Positions 27,748 to 38,273 of a stretch of 64,000 bases of DNA are shown here, piece by piece. Below the pieces are notes generated by a model, which saw only the letters and a list, made by a program, of their open reading frames with translations, was not told the origin of the DNA and did no database searches. The position numbers were made by a program, and so were the translations under genes. The DNA lies in NCBI GenBank assembly GCA_023228945.1, contig JALOAI010000010.1, positions 1 to 64,000 on the forward strand, in the 5' to 3' direction. This DNA comes from Pigmentiphaga sp. (GTDB taxonomy: Bacteria > Pseudomonadota > Gammaproteobacteria > Burkholderiales > Burkholderiaceae_B). The first letter of the stretch is position 1, and each line of letters starts with the position of its first letter.

Positions 27748-28643
27748 ATGGCGGACAGGGTTCGGCGGAGCGCGCGGCGGCTTCCGCCCCTACACGCGGT
27801 GCGTGCATTTGAAGCCGCCGCGCGGTATTGCAACTTTGCCCAGGCGGGCAAAGAGCTGAACGTCAGCGCGTCCGCCGTCAGTCAACAGGTCAAGGTACTG
27901 GAGGCATGGTTCGGCTTTGCGCTGTTCCAGCGCGGCAAGAACTCGCTGGAACTGACGCGAGAAGGCGAAGCCCTGCTGCCGCCCTTGAAAGTGGCGTTCG
28001 ATAGCATTGCCGAAGTCTCCGGGCAGTTGCGAGGGGATCAGCGCGCGGGCCGCGTGCGCATCGCCGCCTATCCCAATCTCGCCCTGAAATGGCTGGTGCC
28101 CCGATTGGCGCTTTTGCATGAGCGGGTGCCCGGTATCGAGATCGAGATCACGACCGCCATCAAACCGCTGCCCGAGCTTTTCACGCAATGCGATCTCGCG
28201 ATTCGCACCTACGAGCATGCGCCGCAGTTTTCGTTCGACCGATTATTGACGGCGGAGCTGTTTCCGGTGGCGGCGCCGGGCCTGGTGTCCGAGCGGGATC
28301 CATCGCCGCAGGCGCTGCTGCGGTATCCCCTGCTCCAGCTGGAGCATGCGCCGGGAGATTGGCGATCGTGGTTCGAAGCCGTCGGCCACCATCTGGACGA
28401 GGTGGCCAGAACGCTGTGGTTCGACTCCCAGGCGGTGATGATCGAAGCCGCGCGGCACGGCCATGGCATCGCCTTGGCGCGCAGTCCGTTCGACGATCGG
28501 GACGTCGCCGATGGCGTGCTGCACCGGCTCTCGCCGATCAGCGTGGTGTGCGACGAGAGCTGGTATGTGATCGCGCCCGAGGCCTTGCGGCGCGGCAAAG
28601 CGTGGGACGTCAAGCACGCCCTGCTCGATGAGGCCCGGCGGGA

Positions 28644-29990
<1,347 letters not shown>

Positions 29991-30007
29991 GGGTGTCGGC
30001 TCAGGGG

Positions 30008-30799
30008 TTATTTCTCGCCGGGAGGAACGAGCGGCTTGGCGCGCTTTTCAACGAAGTCGCGCAGGCGTTCGGCGGCCTCCGGGGGGCGCTGCAGGTTGGA
30101 ATTCAGGTATTCCATGAACAGGCCGTCTTCGTGCGAGAGGTCGTTCACGCGCGGCAGCACGTTGGTGATGCGCCAGTTGGTGTCGTGGGTGTTCTCGGCA
30201 ATGCGGGCGGCGAGCTCGCGGGCTTTGTCCAGGCGCTGGCCGTCGGGCACGATGTAGCGGACGATGTGCACCCGCTCGGCCTCGGCGGCGGTGAGCAGGC
30301 GACCGGTGAGCATCATGTCGGCCATCACCGAGTAGCCGATGATGCGTTGGATCCGCACCGTGCCGCCGCCGCCCACGAAGATGCCGCGCTGCGCCTCGGG
30401 CAGGCCGAAGAAGGTGGACTCGTCGCAGACGCGGATGTGCGCGGCGCAGGCCAGTTCCAGGCCGCCGCCGACCACCGCGCCGTGCAGAGCCGCCACATAA
30501 GGGATGGGGCCTCGGGCGATGACGTCGAACACCTCATGCCAGTTATGGCGCTTGCCGCGCCTTGGGCGGGGCTTGTCGCCGGTGGCGCGGGCCAGTGCTT
30601 CGGCAAGATCCAGGCCGGCGCAGAAGTTGTTGCCGTGTCCGTACAGCACGCCGACGTCGGCTTCGTCGCCGGCGCGTTGCACCGCCGCGCGGAGTTCGTC
30701 TACGGCGGCGTCGTTGATGGCGTTGCGCTTATCGGGGCGGTTCAAGCCGATCAGGGCGATACGGCCGTCGAGTTCATAGGTGACGAGGGGTTCGGACAT
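30008..30799 (-). CDS. Enoyl-CoA hydratase/isomerase family protein
   Basis: Crotonase-fold enzyme of 263 residues. The start MSEPLVTYELDGRIALIGLN at 30799 has AGGA at suitable distance. Oxyanion-hole motifs are NNFCAGLDL and AALHGAVVGGGLELA, and the active-site region ESTFFGLPEAQRGIF follows. An inserted basic stretch (KPRPRRGKRHNW) precedes the second motif. It is paired with 3-hydroxyacyl-CoA dehydrogenase downstream, giving the hydration and oxidation steps of a beta-oxidation sequence. The substrate acyl group is probably formed by the acyl-CoA dehydrogenases of the divergent arm. Confidence 0.91.
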   Translation of the reverse strand: MSEPLVTYELDGRIALIGLNRPDKRNAINDAAVDELRAAVQRAGDEADVGVLYGHGNNFCAGLDLAEALARATGDKPRPRRGKRHNWHEVFDVIARGPIPYVAALHGAVVGGGLELACAAHIRVCDESTFFGLPEAQRGIFVGGGGTVRIQRIIGYSVMADMMLTGRLLTAAEAERVHIVRYIVPDGQRLDKARELAARIAENTHDTNWRITNVLPRVNDLSHEDGLFMEYLNSNLQRPPEAAERLRDFVEKRAKPLVPPGEK

Positions 30800-30876
30800 G
30801 AACGATTCCTGTGGAAGGTAGGGGCATCCATCGCGGGAAGCGGTGGTGCGCTGTGCTGTGATCGTCGTGCGGGGCG

Positions 30877-32157
30877 TCAGATGTTGATGATGTCGAGTTC
30901 GCGCAGCCGGATGCCGGCGGCGGCCTCGTACTCGCGCTTGACCCAATCGGGCTGCCCGGCATGGAACAGGAAATGGTAGAGCAGTTTTTCCCATTTGGGT
31001 TCGCGGTCGAACTCGGCGAGCGGAAGGCCGTCGAGAAAGAACCAGCGATGGTCGCTGGGCAGCAGTACCTGATGATTGCGTTCGGGGTCGCGCATTACCC
31101 CTTTGGGGTCTTCGCCGCGCTGCACGGCGGCGATGTCTTCGAACAGTCGTCGGCGGATCAGGGCGACGCCGCGGTCGCTGGCGCCGAGGTTCTCGAGGCT
31201 GCGATCCGTGACGGCGCCCTGGCCCACCCAGGCGACGATATCCTGATTGATGATGTGCGAGGTGATCCAGCGGCCGTTGGCGTCGCGGATGGGCGAGTAC
31301 CACGACGGGATCCGGGCCTGCACGAAAGGCTCGCGCTCTTGCGGGAGGCGAATGAAGAACCAGCTCACGCTCAGCATGTTCTCGTCGTCGACCGGCACCC
31401 GCCATTCGAAGTGATCGCCCAGAAAGAAACCATTGGGCCACAGGCAGACCCGGCCGATGGTCCAGAGCGGGCTGGTTTCATCGGTGTCGGCGGTGATGCG
31501 CTTATAGATGAAGCCGTGCTCGAATTCCTCGAAATCGAGTTTGAGGTGGGTGGGGGCAAAGCCTTCGGTTTCGCCGCGCAAGCGCTTGGTCCAGTTGGCG
31601 TGCATCCATTCGAAGTGCACGGGATCGATGGAGTTCTCCTGGGCTTGCAGCCAATTGCAGGGCACCTCCGAGAACACCACTTGCACGAAGCCATTCTGCC
31701 AGGAGAAGGGCTCCCAGTCGGGCAGTTCCGGCGCGGGCAGCGGGCCCAGGTAGGCCCAGAGCATGCCCGCCTTGGCGCGTACCGGATAGGCTTTGAGCCG
31801 TATCCGATCGCGGAAACGGCCGCTGGGGTCGGCGATGTCTTCGAATGGCGCGGCCACGCAGCGGCCTTCGGCGCTGTATTGCCAGCCGTGGTAATTGCAG
31901 CGCAGTCCGCCGGCCTCCGGCATGCCGTAGCTCAGGTCGGCGCGGCGATGGGCGCAATGGCGATCGAGCAGGCCGTAGTTGCCGTCGAGGTCTTTGTAGA
32001 CGACGAGATCTTCGCCGAACAGCCGCACCGCCTTGGTGGGATGGCGCTCGAGTTCGTCCACACCCGCAAAGGGGTGCCAATGCCGGCGCAAGACTTCGCC
32101 CATCGGCGTGCCGGGCCCGACTTGCGTGAGTTGGGCGTTTTTCTCTGCGGTCAGCAT
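30877..32157 (-). CDS. Rieske non-haem iron oxygenase alpha subunit (first)
   Basis: Ring-hydroxylating or O-demethylating oxygenase component of 426 residues. The [2Fe-2S] Rieske ligands are CAHRRADL and CNYHGWQY (Cys-X-His with Cys-X2-His, about 70-90). The mononuclear iron site is NSIDPVHFEWMH, with Asp, His and His-X4-His spacing. The ATG at 32157 has GAGGAGA upstream. It is a homologue of the next gene upstream rather than a beta subunit. It resembles the phthalate 4,5-dioxygenase/vanillate demethylase type that needs a separate reductase, which is not in the window. Confidence 0.93.
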   Translation of the reverse strand: MLTAEKNAQLTQVGPGTPMGEVLRRHWHPFAGVDELERHPTKAVRLFGEDLVVYKDLDGNYGLLDRHCAHRRADLSYGMPEAGGLRCNYHGWQYSAEGRCVAAPFEDIADPSGRFRDRIRLKAYPVRAKAGMLWAYLGPLPAPELPDWEPFSWQNGFVQVVFSEVPCNWLQAQENSIDPVHFEWMHANWTKRLRGETEGFAPTHLKLDFEEFEHGFIYKRITADTDETSPLWTIGRVCLWPNGFFLGDHFEWRVPVDDENMLSVSWFFIRLPQEREPFVQARIPSWYSPIRDANGRWITSHIINQDIVAWVGQGAVTDRSLENLGASDRGVALIRRRLFEDIAAVQRGEDPKGVMRDPERNHQVLLPSDHRWFFLDGLPLAEFDREPKWEKLLYHFLFHAGQPDWVKREYEAAAGIRLRELDIINI

Positions 32158-32180
32158 CGTCTGGTCTCCTCGCGGAAGAA

Positions 32181-33440
32181 TCAGCCCGCCGTGGCGACGG
32201 GCGCGGCATCGGCGGCCAGTGAGCGCCAGTCTTCGCCGGGGCGCAGCAGGCCGCCCACCGAATTGGCGGTGCGATAGTCCAAATCGGGATTGTTGGCCAG
32301 GTGCGGGATTTTGCCGTCGAGGAACTCGCGCACCGACCGCAGCAGCAGCTGCCGGACCTTGACCACCGCCGCGTCGGCCGAGCACAGTTGCTCGTCGGTG
32401 CGGTCGTGGATCGGGCCCTGGCTGAGGAACATGGCGAAATCCTCGGTGCCCAGGTGCTGCGGGAAACCCGTGGCATGGCCGCGCTTCATCAGGTCGCGGT
32501 TCTGGCCCCAGCCATCGGCGGCCGTGCCGGGCGGCAGCGGAGGGAAATTCCAGACATCGGGCGTGGCCGACATGATGGTCATGCCCAGCGGGCGGTGCAC
32601 GTTGTAGTGCACGAACCAGGCGCGGTGCGTGGTGTCGTCCACCGGCGTGGAGAAGAACACGGTGGCGGGGCCATTGGGCTCGGGCGCACAGATCACGCCA
32701 TACCAGGGCATCACGAAATTATTGATGCGCGCATAGACACCTTGATCGGACATTTCGCGCAACGCGGCGTAGCGATAGCCATAAGGGCGATCTTCGAATT
32801 CCATGCGCGGCGCCAGCGCCTTGGTCATGTTGATGCGCTGGTTGCCCCCGCTGGCGGTGATCTGCGTGGTCGATTCATGCAGCACGCCGACGTGCGAGGA
32901 ATCCATCGAGGCTTCGACGCCCTGCAGCCAGTTGGTGGGAACTTCCTGGCTGGTGACTGAGCGCTGGTCGGCCGGCAGATAGGTGAAGGGCAGGTCGGGG
33001 AAGGGCGGCGGCGTCTCGCCGCGGCCCAGCCAGACCCAGACGATGCCGCCGCGGTCTTCCACGCGGTAGGCATTGAAGCGGACATTCCGGCAGAAGCGCT
33101 CCTGGTCTCCCACCTGGTTGGGCGCCTCGATCATCCGGCCGTCGACGCTGAACTTCCAGCCGTGATAGATGCAGCGCAGGGCGTTGTCTTCGTTCTGGGC
33201 GAGCACCAGCGACGCCTTGCGATGCGGGCACAATTCGTCGAAACAGCCGACGCGGCCGTCGTCGGCGCGGAACACCACGTAGTTGCTGCCGAGCAGCCGG
33301 ATGCGCATGGGGGCGCCGCCCGCCTCCAGCTTGCTGGAGGGGACGGCGGGCAGCCAGTAGTGCTGGCGGAACATTTCGCCCATCGGGGCGCCGTTATCGA
33401 CCTGGGTGAGCAGGTCGTTTTCTTCTCGGGTCATGGCCAT
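32181..33440 (-). CDS. Rieske non-haem iron oxygenase alpha subunit (second), phthalate 4,5-dioxygenase-like
   Basis: Second terminal-oxygenase protein of 419 residues. The Rieske ligands are CPHRKASL and CIYHGWKF, and the iron site is ASMDSSHVGVLHES (His-X4-His). The sequence TREENDLLTQVDNGAPMGEMFRQHYWLP at the start is characteristic of the phthalate 4,5-dioxygenase group. The ATG at 33440 has AGGAG seven bases upstream. It lies 23 bases upstream of the first Rieske gene. The two may form a hetero-oligomer or act on successive intermediates; both have full ligand sets, so neither looks like a degenerate subunit. Confidence 0.93.
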   Translation of the reverse strand: MAMTREENDLLTQVDNGAPMGEMFRQHYWLPAVPSSKLEAGGAPMRIRLLGSNYVVFRADDGRVGCFDELCPHRKASLVLAQNEDNALRCIYHGWKFSVDGRMIEAPNQVGDQERFCRNVRFNAYRVEDRGGIVWVWLGRGETPPPFPDLPFTYLPADQRSVTSQEVPTNWLQGVEASMDSSHVGVLHESTTQITASGGNQRINMTKALAPRMEFEDRPYGYRYAALREMSDQGVYARINNFVMPWYGVICAPEPNGPATVFFSTPVDDTTHRAWFVHYNVHRPLGMTIMSATPDVWNFPPLPPGTAADGWGQNRDLMKRGHATGFPQHLGTEDFAMFLSQGPIHDRTDEQLCSADAAVVKVRQLLLRSVREFLDGKIPHLANNPDLDYRTANSVGGLLRPGEDWRSLAADAAPVATAG

Positions 33441-33539
33441 GAATCGTCTCCTGGTGGAGTCCGGCTTGCGCCGGCGGAACCGCCGCGGTTCGTTCGCGGC
33501 AAGTGGAAGCCGCCGATCCACGGCGGCGAGAGTCAGGCG

Positions 33540-34550
33540 CTAGGCATCCGCATCCTTGCGGAAAGCCCGCGTATACAGACGGCGGCAATTGCATTCGAAG
33601 ATATTGCGCCGCGCTTCGTCGCCCAGCCAGGCGATGTTCTCGATCACAGGCTTGAGATCGTCGTAGTCGCGGCCAGAAATGGGGTCGCGGGCGCTGCCGG
33701 TGCCCGGCTTCTCGGTGCCGAACAGCACGTTGCGGTCGCCGGCAACCTTGATCAGCAGTTCGAGGGAATCCTGCGAGTAGTTGCAGGTATCGAAGTACAG
33801 CCTGCGCAGCTTTTCGTCGAACGACACCGGCTCGCCCTTGCGCACCGACCAGGAGCGGAACCGGCCCATCTGGTAGGGGATCGCGCCGCCGCCGTGGGCG
33901 ACGATGATCTTCAGGTCGGGAAAGCGATCGAACACTTCAGACGCGGGGTCGAGCAGGGAAATGACGGCGATGCTTTCTTCGTTGATGAACTTCAGCGTAT
34001 AGGATTCTCGCGGTTGGCAGCTGCCGGCGGAATGGATGAGGCCGGGAGCGTCGAGGCGTGTCATGGCCTCGTAAAGCGGATACCAGAAGGGGTCGCCCAG
34101 GCCGGGAGGTGGCGCCTCGGCGCCTTCGGTGGGATCGGGGTTGATCAGGCAGCCAACGAAGCCGAGCTCGTTGACGCAGCGTTCGAGTTCGGCAACGGCA
34201 CGCACGGAAGGACATTCCAGCCGATGCTGAGGCAGGCCGGCGACACCGCGGAAGCGATCGGGGAACATGCCAACGGCGGCATGGATGAGATCGTTGCAGT
34301 AGCGCGACCAGAGTTCGGTGACCCGGGCCGGCTGAATCGAATGCATCTGCAGGTAGGGCCGGGGTGAAAGAAACTGGATGTCGGTGCCGACTTGGTCCAT
34401 CAGGCGGACGAGGTCTTCGACGTGCTTGCGCAGCGAGGCTTCGGGGATCTTGGGTTGGGTGGAGGGGTTGGCTCGTCCGCCGATGAGTTCCGCCATGTAG
34501 CGGAAGCTTTCGGGGGGCATGACGATGTGGGCGTGCGAATCGATGATCAC
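33540..34550 (-). CDS. Amidohydrolase family 2 (ACMSD/LigJ-like) metal-dependent hydrolase or decarboxylase
   Basis: TIM-barrel metalloenzyme of 336 residues starting at a GTG (VIIDSHAHIV) with GAGAGGA upstream. The metal motif is DSHAHIV, with further conserved His in GLIHSAGS and KIIVAHGGGAIP and the Asp in VLFGTEKPG. The family includes aminocarboxymuconate-semialdehyde decarboxylase, gamma-resorcylate decarboxylase and oxalomesaconate hydratase, so a carboxylate ring compound or ring-cleavage product is a likely substrate. It is first in the minus arm. Its promoter carries a half-site related to the operator of the divergent plus arm. Confidence 0.88.
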   Translation of the reverse strand: MIIDSHAHIVMPPESFRYMAELIGGRANPSTQPKIPEASLRKHVEDLVRLMDQVGTDIQFLSPRPYLQMHSIQPARVTELWSRYCNDLIHAAVGMFPDRFRGVAGLPQHRLECPSVRAVAELERCVNELGFVGCLINPDPTEGAEAPPPGLGDPFWYPLYEAMTRLDAPGLIHSAGSCQPRESYTLKFINEESIAVISLLDPASEVFDRFPDLKIIVAHGGGAIPYQMGRFRSWSVRKGEPVSFDEKLRRLYFDTCNYSQDSLELLIKVAGDRNVLFGTEKPGTGSARDPISGRDYDDLKPVIENIAWLGDEARRNIFECNCRRLYTRAFRKDADA

Positions 34551-34879
34551 GGTTGTCCTCTCGGCGGCGGATGGAGTGTTATGTGTTCCTAAAATATACA
34601 ACCAAATGTTTGTGGCATGCAATATAAAGATTCTGGCGCATGATTTCAGAGAGTAATTCAAAATAATGAGGCATGGCGGCATGACACGGATTGGATCCCG
34701 CTGCGGTCGAGGCCGATGGGGGTGCCTGTTTCTGCCGGTCTTGGCGCATGGTTCGCTGGGGTTTTCCCGAATCATTCCTAGGGAAGTATGCCTTTCTGCA
34801 AGAAAAATTCTTGGATATTGGATTGTTTGTATGCCACAATGGATCTGTGACATACAAAATTCGGGAAAAGGAGCCCACC
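34551..34879. promoter_or_regulatory. Divergent control region of the catabolic cluster
   Basis: This 329-bp gene-free region is far more AT-rich than its surroundings. Next to the amidohydrolase gene, TATACAACC is at 34595-34603 and TGTGGCATGCAA at 34611-34622. Next to the acyl-CoA synthetase gene lies the inverted repeat annotated separately. TATACAACC recurs in front of the GntR gene at 47272-47280. The middle (about 34630-34800) shows no clear element. Confidence 0.55.
34826..34858. promoter_or_regulatory. Inverted-repeat operator, GntR/FadR-like
   Basis: TTTGTATGCCACA and TGTGACATACAAA are inverted copies with one mismatch, separated by ATGGATC. The element lies 22-54 bases before the acyl-CoA synthetase ATG. 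A half-site (TGTGGCATGCAA) is repeated on the amidohydrolase side. The TTGTAT core resembles FadR/VanR-type GntR sites, so the GntR gene at 46490-47230 is the proposed binder. Confidence 0.62.
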
Positions 34880-37069
34880 ATGCATTCACATGCCGCCACA
34901 CCCGACATGGCCGAGTCCCGGGGGCGAGCTGCCGTAGCCCTCGGGCGTACGCTGGATCCGCGTTCCATCGCAATTCTCGGCGCCTCGCCCGAACCTACCG
35001 CGATCGGCAGCCATGTGTTGGCCAACCTGGAGCGCTACGGCTACGCTGGCGAGCTTCATCTGATCAGCCGCACCCGCGACGAAATTGCCGGGAAGCGTTG
35101 CCTGAAGTCGCTCGAAGACATGCCGGAAGGCGTGGACGTGGTGGTGCTCTGCATTCCGGAGGCGGGTGTGCTCGATGCCGTGCGCGCCTGCGCGGCGCGC
35201 GGCGTGGGCGGCGTGGTGATCTTCGCTTCGGGCTATGCCGAGGCGGGCGACGACGGCCGGGCGAAGCAGGATGAACTGGCCGCGATCGCGCGCGGCGCCG
35301 GCATGGTGCTGATCGGCCCCAACTGCATGGGCTACACCAGCTTTACCGCCGGCGTGCCCGTCACGTTCGAGCCGCAAGTGCCGCAGTATCGGCTCGAAGA
35401 GGCGCGGGGCGTGTCGGTGGTGGCGCAAAGCGGCGCCATGGCGGCGAATCTGCGCGACGCGCTGTTGGCGCGCTGGGTGCCGATCGCCCAGGTGGCATCC
35501 ACCGGCAACGAGGCCTGCGTCGGCGTGGAGGATTATGTGGCACATTTCGTGGCCGATCCAAGCACGGCCGCGATCGGTGTGTATGCCGAGCAGATCCGGC
35601 ATCCTCGCCTGTTTTTGCGGCTGGCCGCCGAAGCGCGGCGCGTGGGCAAGCCGATCGTGCTGCTGATGCCGGGACGCAGTGCCCGCGCCCGCGAGGCCGC
35701 CGCCTCGCACACCGGGGCGCTGGCGGGCGATCATGCCAGCGCCGTGGCCCTGCTGCGCGGCGAAGCGGTGATCGTGGTGGATTCGCAAGACGAACTCTAC
35801 GATACGCTGGCAATCCTGGCCCGCCATCCGCAGCCGCGGCCGGGCGGTCCCGGTATCGTGACCGGCTCGGGGGCGATCAAAAGCCTGGCTATCGATTTTG
35901 CCGACGACATCGGGCTGGATCTGCCGGTTTTCCGCGATACCACCGTGGCGGCCCTTACCGCCTTGTTGCCCGACTACGCGGTGCCCGAGAACCCGCTCGA
36001 CTACACCACGGTGATCATGCGCAACCCCAACATTGCGCGCGAGGTGCTGGATGTTGCCGTCACCGATGAGGGCGTGGGCAGCGTGCTGCTCACCATGATC
36101 ACCGGGCCGCTGCAGGGCCAGCGCAACAAGGCCAAAACCATGATCCCCGCGTTGGCCGATCGCGCCATACCGGCCATCCTGGTGGCCCTGGGCGATACCT
36201 GGCCGATCGGCGAAGAGCTCGCCGCCGCCATTCGCGAACACGGCATCATCGTGTTCCGTTCGCTCGAGAGAGCCCTGCGGGCCTTGCGGCGAATCGACGA
36301 GTACGCCGCCGATCTGCTGCGCGCCGGGCGGCGCGGCGCTTTGGCGGCGGCCGAACTACCGTTGCCCGGGGCCATTCCCGCCAACGGTATTTTTGCCGAG
36401 TACCAGGGCAAACGCTGGTTGCGGGACGCCGGCCTGGAGATTCCCGCCGGGGAGCTCGCCGGCGATGTCGAGCAGGCCGTGGACATCGCCCGGCGCATCG
36501 GCTACCCCGTGGTGCTCAAGGCCCAGGCCAGCGAGCTGCCGCACAAGAGCGACGCCGGGGGCGTGGTCGTCGGGCTGGCCGACGAGGCGGCGCTGCGGGC
36601 CGGCTGGCGGCAACTGACGGCAGACGTCGCGCGCCACCGCCCCGGCCTGGCGCTGGACGGCGTGCTGGTGGAAGCCATGGGCGCCAAGGGCCTGGAACTG
36701 GTGGTGGGCGCCAGGCGCGATTCCGACTGGGGGCCGGTGGTGCTGGTGGGGCTGGGCGGCGTTTGGATCGAGGCCTTGCACGACGTGCGGCTGCTGCCGC
36801 CGGACCTGGCCGTGGACGACATCGTGGTCGAGCTCGGCAAGCTCAAGGCCGCGCCCTTGCTCAAGGGCGTGCGCGGCGCGCCACCGGTCGATGTGCCGGC
36901 GGTGGCGCGAGTGGTGGCGGCCCTGGGCGCGAGGATGCTGGCCGACCAGCGCATCCTTGAAATGGACGTCAATCCGCTGGTGGCCTATCCCGATCGCGCC
37001 CTGGCCCTCGACGCGCTGCTGGTGTGCGCCGCCGAGGCCGGCGCCCATGCCGAACCGGAGGTCGCATGA
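34880..37069 (+). CDS. ADP-forming acyl-CoA synthetase, fused alpha-beta type
   Basis: Activates a carboxylic acid to its CoA thioester with ATP, giving ADP or, in related forms, AMP. The 729 residues comprise a CoA-binding domain (about 20-150, with DPRSIAILGASPEPTAIGS), a succinyl-CoA-ligase-like flavodoxin region (about 160-470, with the phospho-His motif SHTGALAGDHASAVALLR) and a C-terminal ATP-grasp domain (about 500-729, with PVVLKAQASELPHKSDAGGV). A strong AAAAGGAG precedes the ATG at 34880. It is first in the plus arm and overlaps the next gene by ATGA. It probably commits the pathway acid to CoA-dependent degradation. Confidence 0.9.
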   Translation: MHSHAATPDMAESRGRAAVALGRTLDPRSIAILGASPEPTAIGSHVLANLERYGYAGELHLISRTRDEIAGKRCLKSLEDMPEGVDVVVLCIPEAGVLDAVRACAARGVGGVVIFASGYAEAGDDGRAKQDELAAIARGAGMVLIGPNCMGYTSFTAGVPVTFEPQVPQYRLEEARGVSVVAQSGAMAANLRDALLARWVPIAQVASTGNEACVGVEDYVAHFVADPSTAAIGVYAEQIRHPRLFLRLAAEARRVGKPIVLLMPGRSARAREAAASHTGALAGDHASAVALLRGEAVIVVDSQDELYDTLAILARHPQPRPGGPGIVTGSGAIKSLAIDFADDIGLDLPVFRDTTVAALTALLPDYAVPENPLDYTTVIMRNPNIAREVLDVAVTDEGVGSVLLTMITGPLQGQRNKAKTMIPALADRAIPAILVALGDTWPIGEELAAAIREHGIIVFRSLERALRALRRIDEYAADLLRAGRRGALAAAELPLPGAIPANGIFAEYQGKRWLRDAGLEIPAGELAGDVEQAVDIARRIGYPVVLKAQASELPHKSDAGGVVVGLADEAALRAGWRQLTADVARHRPGLALDGVLVEAMGAKGLELVVGARRDSDWGPVVLVGLGGVWIEALHDVRLLPPDLAVDDIVVELGKLKAAPLLKGVRGAPPVDVPAVARVVAALGARMLADQRILEMDVNPLVAYPDRALALDALLVCAAEAGAHAEPEVA

Positions 37070-38262
37070 AGTTCCGATTCTCCGCCGCCGACGAGGCATT
37101 CCGCCAGGAAGTCCGGCAATTCGTGCGCGATAACCTCGATCCAGCACTCAAGCGCAAGGTCGAACTCGGGCTGCGCCTGGAGCGCGCCGATTACGTGGCA
37201 TGGTACGGCAAGCTGGAACAGCGGGGCTGGATCACGCCCGGCTGGCCGCCGGAGCACGGGGGGCCGGGGTGGACCCATCTGCAGCGCTACATCTTCGACG
37301 AAGAAACCCAGTTGGGCGGCGCGCCCCGCATTATTACCAGTGGGATCAATATGCTGGGCCCGGTGCTGATCGCCTTTGGCACGGCCGAGCAAAAAGCCAG
37401 GTATCTGCCCGCGATACGCCGCAGCGAGACCTGGTGGGGCCAGGGCTTCTCTGAGCCGGGGTCGGGTTCCGACCTGGCCTCGCTGCGCACCACGGCCGTG
37501 CGCGAGGGCGATCACTATGTCGTCAATGGCCACAAGATCTGGACCTCCTATGCGCACGTCTGCGAGATGCTGTTCTGCCTAGTGCGCACGGATCCCGATG
37601 CGGCCAAGCCGCAGCAGGGCATTTCCTTTTTGCTGATCGATGCCAAGACGCCCGGCGTTACCATCCGGCCGATCCGCATGCTGGATGGCGGTCGCGATCT
37701 CAACGAAGTCTTTCTCGATAACGTCCGCGTGCCGGTGGGCAATCTGGTGGGCGAGGAAAACAAAGGCTGGTCGTACGGCAAGTATTTGCTCGGCCACGAG
37801 CGTACCGGCATCGCGGGCATCGGCGGCTGCAAGCAGCAACTGGCCCGTGCGCGGCGCCTGGCCGCGGCGCAGCCGCTGGGCGAGGGCTGTCTGCTCGACG
37901 ATCCCGCCGTGCGCGAGCGGCTGGCAGCGCTCGAAACCGACCTCATGGCGCTTGAATTCACCAGCCTGCGCATCCTGAGCGCCAACCAGAGCGTCCGGGT
38001 GCCGGGCGTGGAAGCCTCCATCCTCAAGGTGCGGGGTACCGAATTGCGCCAGCAAATACTCGATCTGCTGGTCGACATCGCGGGGCCGTGGGCGGTGCCG
38101 TTCAGCGAGGAGGCCATGCTGGAAGGCTTTGATGACGAGTCGCCAACGCCCGAGGCGTTCGTGGCCGTCGCGGCCAATGCCCTCGACGCGCGCAAGGCGT
38201 CGATCTACGGCGGCACCAACGAGGTGCAGCGCAATGTTATTGCCAAAGTCATGTCGAGTTGA
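37066..38262 (+). CDS. Acyl-CoA dehydrogenase, subunit A of a probable pair
   Basis: FAD-dependent acyl-CoA dehydrogenase of 398 residues. Conserved features are WWGQGFSEPGSGSDLASLRT in the flavin region, HKIWTSYAH, and the C-terminal KASIYGGTNEVQRNVIAKVM. This C-terminus is typical of the FadE28/29-like half of heteromeric enzymes. It is coupled to the acyl-CoA synthetase (ATGA) and followed 11 bases later by a second, unlike acyl-CoA dehydrogenase. In actinobacterial steroid degradation such adjacent pairs form alpha2beta2 heterotetramers, and the same is inferred here. It probably desaturates the branched or ring-linked acyl-CoA. Confidence 0.92.
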   Translation: MKFRFSAADEAFRQEVRQFVRDNLDPALKRKVELGLRLERADYVAWYGKLEQRGWITPGWPPEHGGPGWTHLQRYIFDEETQLGGAPRIITSGINMLGPVLIAFGTAEQKARYLPAIRRSETWWGQGFSEPGSGSDLASLRTTAVREGDHYVVNGHKIWTSYAHVCEMLFCLVRTDPDAAKPQQGISFLLIDAKTPGVTIRPIRMLDGGRDLNEVFLDNVRVPVGNLVGEENKGWSYGKYLLGHERTGIAGIGGCKQQLARARRLAAAQPLGEGCLLDDPAVRERLAALETDLMALEFTSLRILSANQSVRVPGVEASILKVRGTELRQQILDLLVDIAGPWAVPFSEEAMLEGFDDESPTPEAFVAVAANALDARKASIYGGTNEVQRNVIAKVMSS

Positions 38263-38273
38263 GGAGCGGCACC

